Shown here piece by piece: positions 1-9,033 of a stretch of DNA of 64,000 nucleotides. Numbering within the stretch: position 1 is the first letter of the stretch; the number at the start of each line of letters is the position of its first letter. Origin of the DNA: Rhizobium jaguaris (GTDB lineage: Bacteria > Pseudomonadota > Alphaproteobacteria > Rhizobiales > Rhizobiaceae). The notes below the pieces were generated by a model. The model was not told where the DNA came from. It worked only from the letters and a program-made list of their open reading frames with translations, and did not search any database. The stretch lies in assembly GCF_003627755.1 (NCBI RefSeq), contig NZ_CP032694.1:2347501-2411500 (forward strand), given 5' to 3'. Made by a program: the position numbers and the translations under genes.

Positions 1-983
1 CGGGCAGCAACCGTACTGGCAACATCGCGGATCGACATGACGGCCGTCCTGGCATCCTTGGTCACCTCGGCGATATCATCCATCGAACCCTTCACCTTGT
101 TGGGATCGATCTGCGCAACGATCGCGTCGACACGGTCCAGGGTCTTCTGCGCCTTCTGGCCGAAGGCGGTGTAGGTATCGGCGGTCTGCTTGAAGCTTGC
201 AATGGTCGCCTTCAGATCGGTCGTCGCATCAGCGACGTTCGCCGTGATCTTGTCGGCATTGTTGACGACATCGTTGATCTTGTTGGCATCGACGGCCCGC
301 ACGAGCTTTTCGATTGCATCCAGGGTCGATTCGACGCGAGGCGACACGCTCTTGATGGTATCGGAGAGCTGTCCGACGCTGGCGAGGAACTTGTCGATAT
401 TGTCGGAATTATCAGCCAGCGCCTTGGAGAACTTCTGGGCGTTGCGCACGGTATCGGTCAGCGGACCGCGGGAATCGGAGATGAAGCCCTGTATATCGCC
501 GATCGTGTCGTTGGCACGGTTCAGGATCTTGTCGGCGGTGTTGAGCAGATTTGTCACACTCGACTGGTCGGCGAGAAGCACCGCTCGCTTACCGGTTTCG
601 ATCGACCGCTTGAGAATGTTCTCATCACCGTTACGGCCGCCGGAAAGCTCGATATAGGCCGCACCGGTCAAGCCCTGGATTTCCAGAGCCGCCCTGGTGG
701 ACGTATAGACCGGCGCATCGGCGCGAACCTCGGTGAAGGCCAGCGAATAGTTCGGATCATCGGCATCGATCGAAAGCCCCTGCACCGAGCCGACCTGAAT
801 ACCATTGAACCGAACGGGCGAACCGACGCTCAGGCCGTTTGCCGAGCCTGGAATGCGAACAACCAGCTCGGCCATCGGACCGCCGCGGCCATATTCCGCC
901 ATCCAGTAGACGAAGCCGAAGGCGGCCGCGATGACCAGCAGTGTAAAGAACCCGACGATCGTGTAGTTGGCTTTGGTTTCCAT
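1..983 (-). CDS. MlaD/MCE-family lipid-transport protein, C-terminus beyond window
   Basis: The reading frame opens with METKANYTIVGFF and runs off the left edge, giving 327 codons here. Residues about 7-28 form one membrane anchor. An MCE (mammalian cell entry) domain follows at about 38-115, with the typical run PVRFNGIQVGSV and GLTGAAYIEL. The rest is a long helical region rich in Asp, Lys and Thr, as in long alphaproteobacterial MCE proteins. It should be the periplasmic substrate-binding part of a phospholipid ABC transporter between inner and outer membrane. The start lies 8 nt after the ATPase stop codon, so it is the third gene of a permease-ATPase-MCE operon. Family assignment is firm; transport direction and lipid substrate are not visible. 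Confidence 0.9.
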   Translation of the reverse strand, partial: METKANYTIVGFFTLLVIAAAFGFVYWMAEYGRGGPMAELVVRIPGSANGLSVGSPVRFNGIQVGSVQGLSIDADDPNYSLAFTEVRADAPVYTSTRAALEIQGLTGAAYIELSGGRNGDENILKRSIETGKRAVLLADQSSVTNLLNTADKILNRANDTIGDIQGFISDSRGPLTDTVRNAQKFSKALADNSDNIDKFLASVGQLSDTIKSVSPRVESTLDAIEKLVRAVDANKINDVVNNADKITANVADATTDLKATIASFKQTADTYTAFGQKAQKTLDRVDAIVAQIDPNKVKGSMDDIAEVTKDARTAVMSIRDVASTVAA

Positions 984-991
984 TGTTCCAG

Positions 992-1855
992 TTACTTCTT
1001 GCGGCTGTTGGCGCCAGCGCCATTGTCGTCGTTGCGATTCCCGATGCCCTCCCGCGGCACGATTGATCGCGCACGTTTGCCCCGGAAATAGGACTGCACC
1101 CAAGGGTCGTCGCAGGCCAGCATGTCTTCAACCGTTCCCTCCACCAATACCCGCTTCTGTCCGAGAACGGCAATACGGTCGCAGACGGAAAACAGGCTGT
1201 CGAGGTCGTGAGTCACCATATAGACGGTCAGGCCGAGCGTGTCGCGCAGCTTGGCAATCAGCTCGTCGAATTCCGCTGCACCGATCGGATCAAGGCCGGA
1301 TGTCGGCTCGTCCAGGAAAACGAGATCGGGGTCGAGGGCCAGGGCCCTGGCAAGGGCGGCGCGTTTGATCATGCCGCCGGAGAGCTCGGACGGATATTTG
1401 TCGGCAGCATCGGCGGCTAGGCCAACCATCCGGATCTTCAGATGTGCCAACTCGTCCATCAGGGCCTGCGGCAGATCGAGATATTCCCGCATCGGTACCT
1501 GGATGTTCTCCTTCACCGTCAGCGAGGAAAATAGCGCGCCCTGCTGGAACAGCACGCCCAGGCGCATATCGAGCCTGTTGCGCTCCGGCTCGGAGAGCTT
1601 GTCATAGTCTTCGCCGAGGATCTCGATCTTGCCGGAACGGCGCGGCAGCAGCCGCAGCACCGTGCGCAACAGCACCGACTTGCCTGCGCCGGAAGCGCCG
1701 ACGAAACCCAGGATTTCGCCGCGATAGATATTGAGGTTCAATTTGTCGAGCACCACCTTCGATCCGAAAGCGACGGTGACGTCCTGCGCGGAGAGTACGA
1801 TATCTCTGCCCTGCTCATCCTTATCCAATGGGATTTCCGAGTGAAGCGCGCTCAT
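992..1855 (-). CDS. MlaF-type ABC transporter ATP-binding protein
   Basis: A 287-residue ATPase that should power the Mla/MCE lipid transporter encoded around it. Walker A is GASGAGKS at residues 53-60, the ABC signature LSGGM is at 158-162, and Walker B LVFLDEP is at 178-184, followed by TSGLDP. Length and motifs fit the MlaF/Ttg2A family. The ATG is preceded by GAGGG, and the gene starts 12 nt after the permease stop. The C-terminus has a basic tail (about residues 258-287) beyond the usual ATPase fold. It is cytoplasmic and should bind the MlaE-like permease. Confidence 0.93.
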   Translation of the reverse strand: MSALHSEIPLDKDEQGRDIVLSAQDVTVAFGSKVVLDKLNLNIYRGEILGFVGASGAGKSVLLRTVLRLLPRRSGKIEILGEDYDKLSEPERNRLDMRLGVLFQQGALFSSLTVKENIQVPMREYLDLPQALMDELAHLKIRMVGLAADAADKYPSELSGGMIKRAALARALALDPDLVFLDEPTSGLDPIGAAEFDELIAKLRDTLGLTVYMVTHDLDSLFSVCDRIAVLGQKRVLVEGTVEDMLACDDPWVQSYFRGKRARSIVPREGIGNRNDDNGAGANSRKK

Positions 1856-1867
1856 TCTTGCCAGCCC

Positions 1868-3028
1868 TCAGAAATCGATCGCTGCGTAGAACACGGCAAA
1901 CAGCCCGTCCATCAGGATCACGACGAAAATCGATTTCACAACGGACTGCGTCACATGCTGGCCGAGCGATTCGGCGCTGCCACCAACTTTCAGCCCTTCG
2001 ACCGCAGCAACAATGCCGATAACCAGCGCCATGAATGGCGCCTTGATCATGCCCGCGATAACGGTGGAGAGACTGACCGCTTCGTGCAGGCGCGAAATGA
2101 AGGTGGCGAAGGTGATGCCGGAATAGGCCCAGGCGACCACAGCCGCGCCGCCAAGCGAAGCGAAATTCGCAAGGATGGTCAACAGTGGCAACGCGACGGT
2201 CAATGCCACCAGCCTGGGGAAGATCAGAACGCCGACCGGGTTCAGACCCATGACCTTCAGAGCGTCGACCTCTTCGCGCATCTTCATCGAGCCGATTTCG
2301 GCGGTAATGGCACTGCCCGAACGGCCGGCAATCATGATGGCGGTCAACAGCACACCGATTTCACGCAATTGCAGAATACCGACGAGGTCGACGACGAAGA
2401 TTTCGGCACCGAAATAGCGAAGCTGGAATGCGCCCTGCTGCGCGATGATCGCGCCGATCAGAAAGGACATCAGCAAGATGATCGGCACGGCGCGCACGGC
2501 CATATGGTCGATCTGATTGACGATTGAAGCCGGCGAAACACCGCTGCCGCGCCCGAACTTCAGCTGCGCGCCCCGCACCGCCGAACCGAGAATATACATG
2601 GCCGCGATGAGGTTACCCCAGATGTCGTAAACGCTTTCGCCGATCGGCGCGAAAATCCGTTCCGCCAGCGATTTCTTTGGCCTGGGCTCCGCTGCCTCTT
2701 GGTTCGGGTCCTGGGTAAACGCGGTAAGCAGCTCGTCGATATGGGGATTGGAACCTTCGATCCTGACGCTGGCGCCGTGCCCTTCCCGGCTCTCCTTCAG
2801 GCGACGGATCAGCAGCGCGCCGGCAGTATCGATGTCAGAGAGATCGGAAAGATCGATCACCACCTGACCGTCGCTGCGTTGTTTCATCAACTGGTCGACC
2901 TGCCGCAGCACGCCATGCACATTCGCGCTGCGCCAATTGCCTTCCAGCCGATAGCGACGCCCGCTGCCATCGGGCTCGTCATCGATCCTCGGTGCATCGG
3001 TTGTCTGTTCAGCTGCTTTCAAACTCAT
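1868..3028 (-). CDS. MlaE-type ABC permease with N-terminal STAS domain
   Basis: A 386-residue protein with two parts. Residues about 30-115 form a STAS-like domain (VVIDLSDLSDIDTAGALLIRRL), the role played by separate MlaB in E. coli. Residues about 135-386 are a MlaE permease with several membrane segments and the family run AGRSGSAITAEIGSMKMREEVDAL. This is the first gene of the minus-strand operon with the ATPase and MlaD-like genes downstream. The fusion of MlaB and MlaE functions is common in alphaproteobacteria. The exported or imported lipid is unknown. Confidence 0.93.
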   Translation of the reverse strand: MSLKAAEQTTDAPRIDDEPDGSGRRYRLEGNWRSANVHGVLRQVDQLMKQRSDGQVVIDLSDLSDIDTAGALLIRRLKESREGHGASVRIEGSNPHIDELLTAFTQDPNQEAAEPRPKKSLAERIFAPIGESVYDIWGNLIAAMYILGSAVRGAQLKFGRGSGVSPASIVNQIDHMAVRAVPIILLMSFLIGAIIAQQGAFQLRYFGAEIFVVDLVGILQLREIGVLLTAIMIAGRSGSAITAEIGSMKMREEVDALKVMGLNPVGVLIFPRLVALTVALPLLTILANFASLGGAAVVAWAYSGITFATFISRLHEAVSLSTVIAGMIKAPFMALVIGIVAAVEGLKVGGSAESLGQHVTQSVVKSIFVVILMDGLFAVFYAAIDF

Positions 3029-3181
3029 GCGTCTTTCAGGTCTTGCGGCACAATCGCCGACTCGGGAAATCCCAGCTCAACGCTAATGGTTAATACACCG
3101 CGTGCATAGGCGATTTCTATGCCGCACCGATGTCAAAATATGCTATAGAATCTTGATATCCAAATGAATTCGTTTCACGCC

Positions 3182-4402
3182 TCAGGATGCCTCGCTGGCT
3201 CTTCCGCCAAATGCGGAACCGCTGGGCTGAAGATTGCGGGCGAAGATCACCATCGCGAGGCCGAAAGCGGCGACACCCGCCATTATATAGTAGCTGGAAA
3301 GGCCGAGCCACGCATAGAGATAGCCTGACGCCAGGGTCATAAGCCCGAGAAACATGCCGTTATAAAAGAAATAGGCACCCTGAGCCGACGCCTCCTGGGT
3401 TTCCTGTACCGAAGCTACAATGCGGCGCTGAATGCCGGTATGGACGCAGGCATAAGTGCAGGAATGGAAACATTGCAGCACGAAATAGCCGAAGAAACCG
3501 AGATTGATCGGAAACAGGATCCAGCGCAGGACGCACATGCTCGAGCCGAAAAAGATCAGCATCCAGGCACTGAAACGGCGGTTCAGCATTCTCGACATGA
3601 AGAAAACCATGACCTCCGCCGTTACTCCTATGCTCCAGAGGACGGCGATCTGCGTGCCGGAAAAACCGAGATCCCGCCAATAGATCGATGCGAATGTATA
3701 CATCATGGCATGGCTCGACTGCTGCACCGATACACCGATCATGCTGATCAACAGTTGCGGTGAGCGCAGCCCGCTGCCGGTCGGCGCCTGCAGGTTGATA
3801 GGCTGGTTGCGCCGGCGTGTCGGCCCGATGCGCGGACAGAAGAAGGCCATCATCGTTGTCAGGACGAAGCCCCCGATCATGGTGGGCAAAACCATGGCGC
3901 CGCCCCACTTGCCGATCATCTGACCGCCGATCAGAGTCGAGAAGATGAAAGCGATCGATCCCCAGACACGCATCGAGCCGTAATCGAAACCCCAACGCCG
4001 CACACCGGAAACGGCGATCGATTCCACGATAGGTACGTAGGGTGCATATGTCGCCCCCTGAATGCTGTAGACCAACAACACCGGCCAGAAATCGCTCGTC
4101 CAGTAAAGAGCGATCGCTGTCAGCAGCGACAGCGCGCCAGACCAGAACAGCACATTCGCACGTTCGTCCACGCGATCGGCAAGTATGCCGACAATGGGTA
4201 CGACGAGAACGCGCACCACCATCGGGATGGCGAGAACAAGACCGATCTCGCGATCGCCGAAATTCAATCCAGCCAGCCAGACGGGGAAAAACGGCAGAGC
4301 AATCCCGTTGACGAGCAACGGAGCACAATAGGACAAGGCGCTGCGCGAGCGAAAATATGGAGGCGCACCCTCGCCCTGCAAAGATTTTGTCGCGGGAATC
4401 AT
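3182..4402 (-). CDS. MFS transporter, 3-phenylpropionate/galactoside-permease-like
   Basis: About 406 residues with roughly twelve hydrophobic segments and the MFS loop between segments 2 and 3 (ILADRVDERANVLFW). The sequence style, with PYFRSRSALSYCAPLLVNGIALPFFPVWLAG near the start, matches the MFS_1-like group that includes HcaT. I chose the ATG at 4402 (MIPATKSLQG), preceded by AGG, rather than an upstream in-frame codon whose extra 39 residues look non-coding. The gene stands alone, with 168 nt to the next gene. Substrate cannot be told from sequence. Confidence 0.85.
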   Translation of the reverse strand: MIPATKSLQGEGAPPYFRSRSALSYCAPLLVNGIALPFFPVWLAGLNFGDREIGLVLAIPMVVRVLVVPIVGILADRVDERANVLFWSGALSLLTAIALYWTSDFWPVLLVYSIQGATYAPYVPIVESIAVSGVRRWGFDYGSMRVWGSIAFIFSTLIGGQMIGKWGGAMVLPTMIGGFVLTTMMAFFCPRIGPTRRRNQPINLQAPTGSGLRSPQLLISMIGVSVQQSSHAMMYTFASIYWRDLGFSGTQIAVLWSIGVTAEVMVFFMSRMLNRRFSAWMLIFFGSSMCVLRWILFPINLGFFGYFVLQCFHSCTYACVHTGIQRRIVASVQETQEASAQGAYFFYNGMFLGLMTLASGYLYAWLGLSSYYIMAGVAAFGLAMVIFARNLQPSGSAFGGRASEAS

Positions 4403-4570
4403 GACAGACCTGAAGGGAAACTGATTTTTCCCTATCACCCTATCGTGATTACGACTATGGCGAGAAATAGCCCTACTGAAACGTTGCGGAGAAAATATTA
4501 GACTGTAGTCAGGTTGCAACGATCAAGAATTGTGACGAACCGTTATTGGATCTGTGAAGCGGCGCAATAA

Positions 4571-5389
4571 TTACGCCGCCTGCGCCCCAAGCGCCTTCGG
4601 CAGATCCTCGACGGTTACGCCAGCGGGCTGAGCTTCTACCATCGACTGCCAGGTGATCAGCTCGAAAGTACCATCCTCGTGTTCGGCGATCGCTGTGCAG
4701 CTTTCGACCCAATCACCGGTATTGATATAGCGGATACCGTCGAGATCCTCGATGACCGCATGATGGATGTGGCCGCAGATGACGCCGTCGGCATCGTTGC
4801 GCCTGGCCTCTTCAGCCACGACGCGCTGGAACTCGCCGATGAAGTTGACAGCATGCTTGACCTGAAGCTTCGCCCAGGCCGAGAACGACCAATAAGGCAT
4901 GTTCAGGCGGCGGCGAACCGCGGCAAGACCGATATTGATGAGGATCGCCATATCGTAAGCCCAATCGCCGAGATAGGCGAGCAGGCGCGCGTTGCGGACG
5001 ACGACGTCGAATTCATCACCATGCAGGACGAGATATTTCTTCCCGTCAGCGGTCTCATGGATCGCCCGCTCGGCGACCTCGATACCGCCGAAGTGCATGC
5101 CGGGAAAATCGCGCAGGAATTCGTCGTGATTGCCGGGGATATAGACGATACGCGTTCCCTTGCGCGCCTTGCGCAGCAGTTTCTGCACGACGTCGTTGCA
5201 ATCCTGTGGCCAGTACCAATTGCGCTTCAGCCGCCAGCCGTCGACAATATCGCCGACAAGGAACATGGTGTCGGCTTCATGATAGCGCAGAAAATCGAGG
5301 AGATAGTCCGCCTTGGCCGCTTTCGAGCCGAGGTGCACGTCAGAAATGAACAGCGTTCGAAATCGCCTGACATCCATGTTTTCATTCAC
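4571..5389 (-). CDS. plcP: LpxH-like metallophosphoesterase, probable phospholipase C PlcP
   Basis: A 272-residue calcineurin-type metallophosphoesterase. Metal-binding motifs are SDVHLG (16-21), GDIVDGW (46-52), GNHDEF (86-91), HGDEFD (123-128) and GHIHH (206-210). Automatic annotation calls this family UDP-2,3-diacylglucosamine hydrolase (LpxH). In Sinorhizobium meliloti a member of this group is PlcP, a phospholipase C that releases phosphocholine from phosphatidylcholine under phosphate starvation, and I recall it lying close to dme. Here too only one gene separates it from dme. A weak Pho-box-like repeat lies 53 nt upstream. The start used is GTG at 5389; an ATG at 5377 is also possible. 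The enzyme family is certain; PlcP versus LpxH rests on synteny. Confidence 0.72.
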   Translation of the reverse strand: MNENMDVRRFRTLFISDVHLGSKAAKADYLLDFLRYHEADTMFLVGDIVDGWRLKRNWYWPQDCNDVVQKLLRKARKGTRIVYIPGNHDEFLRDFPGMHFGGIEVAERAIHETADGKKYLVLHGDEFDVVVRNARLLAYLGDWAYDMAILINIGLAAVRRRLNMPYWSFSAWAKLQVKHAVNFIGEFQRVVAEEARRNDADGVICGHIHHAVIEDLDGIRYINTGDWVESCTAIAEHEDGTFELITWQSMVEAQPAGVTVEDLPKALGAQAA

Positions 5390-5441
5390 GAACTTTATGT
5401 CCGTGCCCTACCTACGTTGGCTATTCCAAAATCAGACTCGT

Positions 5442-5459
5442 GTTTCAGGATGATGACAA
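5442..5459 (-). promoter_or_regulatory. candidate Pho box upstream of plcP-like gene
   Basis: Read on the minus strand this is TTGTCAT-N4-CTGAAAC. It matches the rhizobial PhoB direct repeat CTGTCAT-N4-CTGTCAT at 10 of 14 positions, the first half well and the second poorly. It lies 53-70 nt before the metallophosphoesterase start, in the orientation expected for activation of that gene. The score is modest, so this is a proposal. Confidence 0.4.
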
Positions 5460-5489
5460 ATTCTGTGTGGAGGAGCTTACCGTGGAAGA

Positions 5490-6245
5490 TCAGCTGCGCT
5501 TTGCAGCTATAGCGAGATCGGGCCGATCGGTTGTAAAACTTGCGACGTCCAAGCGGAACATCGCCTTCGCCGCTTCGCTCGTATGAGCCGCCCAGCCATG
5601 CACCGTCACACCCTCTTTCCGGAACAGCTCCATCACATCGGCATTGATGGAGTCGGCACGCAAGGCAATCTCGCGAATGCCAGACTGGCCGAGCGCGGCA
5701 ATAATCCCTCTCCAGCCGATTTGCGCGACCGTCAGCGGCGAACAGAGAAAAATGAAACCGAGAAGTTCGCCGACATTCAGGCCGCGCTCATCCAGTGCGA
5801 CGCCGAAAGCTTCCAGGCGCGAGAGCGCAAAACTTGTCACCATCGTCCGCTTCAGCATGTCGGTTGCCAGCAATTCGTCCGCTATACGGCTTTCCAAGCC
5901 CTCGTAGGGCTCGCCGTCCACCCTCGTCTTGATCTCCAGCCGGAGGTCGACCGCAGACGGTCCGAAGATCTCGATGGTTTCGGCAAGCGTCGGGATTGTC
6001 TCCCCGCCACTGCCGATGACGACGTACCGCATCAGTTCGTCGTAGCTGAAATCGGCGATCGCTCCCTTGCCGTCCGTCATGCGGTCGATCAGCGCATCGT
6101 GATGGACGACGAGCTTGTTGTCCCGCGTCTGGTGCACGTCGAATTCGACCAGATCGACATCAAGCTTGGCGGTTTCGGAAAAGGCAAGCCGGGTGTTTTC
6201 GGGCCAGAGATGCGTGCCGCCGCGATGGGAAGCGATGAGGGTCAT
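5490..6245 (-). CDS. glycerophosphodiester phosphodiesterase
   Basis: A 251-residue GDPD-family TIM barrel. The N-terminus carries SHRGG (His7, Arg8) and PENT (Glu16, Asn17). The metal ligands EFD (Glu34, Asp36) and the second catalytic histidine in HHD (His49) follow at the expected spacing. It should hydrolyse deacylated phospholipid head groups to glycerol-3-phosphate and an alcohol. No signal peptide is seen, so it is probably cytoplasmic. I chose ATG 6245 because AAAGGAA precedes it; an in-frame codon 27 nt upstream is less likely. It lies just upstream of the PlcP-like gene on the same strand (about 100 nt apart), which fits joint phospholipid turnover. Confidence 0.88.
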   Translation of the reverse strand: MTLIASHRGGTHLWPENTRLAFSETAKLDVDLVEFDVHQTRDNKLVVHHDALIDRMTDGKGAIADFSYDELMRYVVIGSGGETIPTLAETIEIFGPSAVDLRLEIKTRVDGEPYEGLESRIADELLATDMLKRTMVTSFALSRLEAFGVALDERGLNVGELLGFIFLCSPLTVAQIGWRGIIAALGQSGIREIALRADSINADVMELFRKEGVTVHGWAAHTSEAAKAMFRLDVASFTTDRPDLAIAAKRS

Positions 6246-6401
6246 GGGGATTCCTTTGTTTGCCGCTCTCATAGGCTCGCGCCGTGAACCCCGTGTGACG
6301 CACTCGGCCTTCGCTTACCATCGGGTCGAAAAGTCACAGTTTCCGGACAGGAAAAACAATTGTGAAAAAGCCGCCGCAAAAAACCTTTCCTCGGCGCCAA
6401 T

Positions 6402-6436
6402 TGCATACTGTGCACCCTGAGGGATTGATGTATGCA
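6402..6436. promoter_or_regulatory. inverted repeat TGCATAC-N21-GTATGCA upstream of malic enzyme
   Basis: Two perfect 7-bp arms, TGCATAC at 6402-6408 and GTATGCA at 6430-6436, are 28 bp apart centre to centre. They lie 42-76 nt before the malic enzyme start, a position suited to an operator or activator site. The bound regulator is not identifiable from sequence. Confidence 0.4.
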
Positions 6437-6477
6437 GGGGACTCGAATGTGAGTGTAAGCAGGAACGGAGGAGCGTA

Positions 6478-8790
6478 ATGGATACGCAGGATACATCGAA
6501 GACAGCCAAGAACATGGCGAGCGGCAATCTCGACGAACAGGCTCTCTTCTTTCATCGTTATCCCCGTCCGGGCAAACTTGAAATTCAGGCGACGAAGCCG
6601 CTCGGCAACCAGCGTGACTTGGCGCTTGCCTATTCTCCCGGCGTTGCAGCACCTTGCCTAGCCATTCGCGACAATCCGGAAACGGCCTTCGACTACACGT
6701 CTCGCGGCAATCTTGTTGCGGTCATCTCCAACGGTTCGGCCGTGCTCGGTCTTGGCAATATCGGCCCGCTTGCCTCCAAGCCGGTCATGGAAGGCAAGGC
6801 CGTCCTGTTCAAGAAGTTCGCCGGCATCGATGTCTTCGATATCGAAGTCGCCGCACCCACCGTCGATGAGATGGTCAGCTCGATTTCTGCGCTGGAACCG
6901 ACGTTCGGCGGTATCAATCTGGAAGACATCAAGGCGCCGGAATGCTTCGACGTCGAGCGCCGTCTGCGCGAAAAAATGGAGATCCCGGTCTTCCATGACG
7001 ACCAGCATGGCACCGCCATCATCGTTGCCGCCGCCATCCTGAACGGGCTGGAATTGGCCGGAAAGAAGATCGAGGACGTCAAGATCGTCGCTTCGGGCGC
7101 CGGTGCTGCGGCACTCGCCTGTCTCAACCTGCTGGTCACGCTCGGGGCCCGGCGCGAGAATATCTGGGTCCACGATATCGAGGGCCTGGTCTACAAGGAC
7201 CGCAACGTCCTGATGGACGAATGGAAGTCGGTCTATGCCCAGGACAGCGACAAGCGCGTGCTTGCCGAATCCATTCCGGGCGCCGATGTCTTCCTCGGCC
7301 TGTCCGCCGCCGGCGTGCTGAAGCCCGAACTCTTGGAGCAGATGGCGGAAAAGCCGCTGATCATGGCACTCGCCAACCCGACGCCGGAAATCATGCCGGA
7401 TCTCGCTCGCGCTGCCCGTCCGGACGCCATGATATGTACCGGCCGTTCGGATTTCCCGAACCAGGTCAACAACGTCCTCTGCTTCCCCTACATTTTCCGC
7501 GGTGCGCTCGATTGCGGCGCCAAGACGATTAACGAGGAGATGAAGATGGCCGCCGTGCGGGCCATCGCCGCCCTCGCCCGCGAAGAACCTTCCGATGTCG
7601 CCGCCCGCGCCTATACCGGTGAAACGCCGGTCTTCGGGCCTAACTACCTGATCCCTTCGCCCTTCGATCCGCGTCTCATCCTGCGCATCGCGCCGGCCGT
7701 GGCAAAGGCTGCTGCCGATAGCGGCGTGGCACTCCGCCCGATCCCCGATTTCGACGCCTACATGGACGAGCTCAACCGCTTCGTCTTCCGCTCCGGCTTC
7801 ATCATGAAGCCGATCTTCGCGGCGGCGAAGATTGCGGAACGCAAGCGCGTCGTCTTCTCCGAAGGCGAAGATGAGCGCGTGCTGCGCGCCGCCCAGGTTC
7901 TTCTTGAGGAAGGCACCGCTGTTCCGATCCTGATCGGCCGCCCCTCCGTCATCGAGACGCGTCTCAAGCGTTATGGCCTGAAGATTCGGCCAAATACGGA
8001 TTTTGCCGTCATCAATCCGGAAGACGATCCGCGTTTCCGCGAATATGTCGATCTCTATTTCTCGATGGTCGGCCGCAGCGGCGTCATCCCGGAAGCGGCG
8101 CGAACGATCGTGCGCACCAATGCCACCGTCATCGGCGCCCTGGCGCTGAAGCGCGGCGAGGCCGACGCGCTGATCTGCGGTCTCGAAGGCCGTTATGAGC
8201 GCCATTTGCGCGTCGTCCGCCAGATCATCGGCAAGCGCCCCGATGTCCGCGACTTCTCGGCGCTCAGCCTCCTGATCTCGCAGCGTGGCGCGACCTTCTA
8301 CACCGACACCTATGTCACCTTTAATCCGAATGCCGAGGAGATCGCCGAGTCGGCGGTTTTGGCAGCGGAAGAGATCAAACGCTTCGGCATCTCGCCACGG
8401 GTCGCCCTCGTCTCGCATTCAAACTTCGGCTCACGGGAATCTGAAAGCGCAACCAAGATGCGCAATGCCCTAGCGCTTGTCCGCGAGATGGCACCGGAGC
8501 TGGAAGTCGACGGCGAAATGCACGGCGACAGCGCCATCTCCGAGAACCTGCGCCGTCACGTCATGCCGGACAGCACGCTTTCGGGCGAAGCCAACCTGCT
8601 CGTCTTCCCGAATCTCGATGCTGCCAACATCACCCTCGGCGTAGTCAAGACCATGACCGACGGCCTGCATGTCGGTCCAATCCTGCTCGGCACGGCGCTT
8701 CCTGCCCACATCCTGTCGCCCTCCGTCACGTCGCGCGGCGTCGTCAACATGGCTGCCCTTGCGGTGGTCGAGGCCTCTCAGCCGAATTGA
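6478..8790 (+). CDS. dme: malic enzyme with C-terminal phosphotransacetylase-like domain
   Basis: A 770-residue chimeric malic enzyme that decarboxylates malate to pyruvate. Residues about 20-430 are the malic enzyme part (YSPGVAAPC at 52-60, SNGSAVLGLGNIGP at 84-97, catalytic-lysine region MEGKAVLFKKFAGID). Residues about 440-765 resemble phosphate acetyltransferase and in rhizobial enzymes serve regulation and oligomerisation rather than catalysis. The 770-residue length and the PlcP-like gene nearby fit Sinorhizobium dme, the NAD(P)-dependent enzyme needed for symbiotic nitrogen fixation, rather than the paralogue tme. GGAGGAG lies just before the ATG. A G+C-rich hairpin follows the stop. 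Confidence 0.9.
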   Translation: MDTQDTSKTAKNMASGNLDEQALFFHRYPRPGKLEIQATKPLGNQRDLALAYSPGVAAPCLAIRDNPETAFDYTSRGNLVAVISNGSAVLGLGNIGPLASKPVMEGKAVLFKKFAGIDVFDIEVAAPTVDEMVSSISALEPTFGGINLEDIKAPECFDVERRLREKMEIPVFHDDQHGTAIIVAAAILNGLELAGKKIEDVKIVASGAGAAALACLNLLVTLGARRENIWVHDIEGLVYKDRNVLMDEWKSVYAQDSDKRVLAESIPGADVFLGLSAAGVLKPELLEQMAEKPLIMALANPTPEIMPDLARAARPDAMICTGRSDFPNQVNNVLCFPYIFRGALDCGAKTINEEMKMAAVRAIAALAREEPSDVAARAYTGETPVFGPNYLIPSPFDPRLILRIAPAVAKAAADSGVALRPIPDFDAYMDELNRFVFRSGFIMKPIFAAAKIAERKRVVFSEGEDERVLRAAQVLLEEGTAVPILIGRPSVIETRLKRYGLKIRPNTDFAVINPEDDPRFREYVDLYFSMVGRSGVIPEAARTIVRTNATVIGALALKRGEADALICGLEGRYERHLRVVRQIIGKRPDVRDFSALSLLISQRGATFYTDTYVTFNPNAEEIAESAVLAAEEIKRFGISPRVALVSHSNFGSRESESATKMRNALALVREMAPELEVDGEMHGDSAISENLRRHVMPDSTLSGEANLLVFPNLDAANITLGVVKTMTDGLHVGPILLGTALPAHILSPSVTSRGVVNMAALAVVEASQPN

Positions 8791-8807
8791 GTAAACACCC
8801 GCTTCGG

Positions 8808-8831
8808 ACGGCCGCCCTCAGGGGCGGTCGT
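8808..8831 (+). terminator. hairpin after malic enzyme gene
   Basis: ACGGCCGCCC-TCAG-GGGCGGTCGT forms a 10-bp stem with one G-T pair, 18 nt after the malic enzyme stop. No T-run follows, so it is a weak or Rho-assisted terminator candidate, or an mRNA-stabilising hairpin. Confidence 0.45.
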
Positions 8832-9033
8832 GAAGCCGTGGCGACCAGTCGGTTGGCGAAATTTCTGTTGAGTCGGCGAAGCCCAACCGGGAGATGGCGC
8901 AGAGCGACTCTGGATCACGCTCCATCTTCGGTCAGTTTGCAGAAATTGCACCTAAGCACATTTCTGATAGGGACGTTGTTAAGCTCCACGCTGTATTGTT
9001 TCCTAGGTCGAACCGCTTTCGAAGAGCAAAATT

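Noticed and set aside
4401..4418. possible Pho box at the MFS transporter start
   Set aside because: ATGACAG is a perfect half, but the second half 4 nt on (GAAGGGA) does not match, and the site overlaps the start codon.
6658..8418. 586-codon open frame opposite the malic enzyme gene
   Set aside because: Antisense shadow of a strongly biased coding gene; composition is Asp/Arg/Gly-rich with no recognisable fold.
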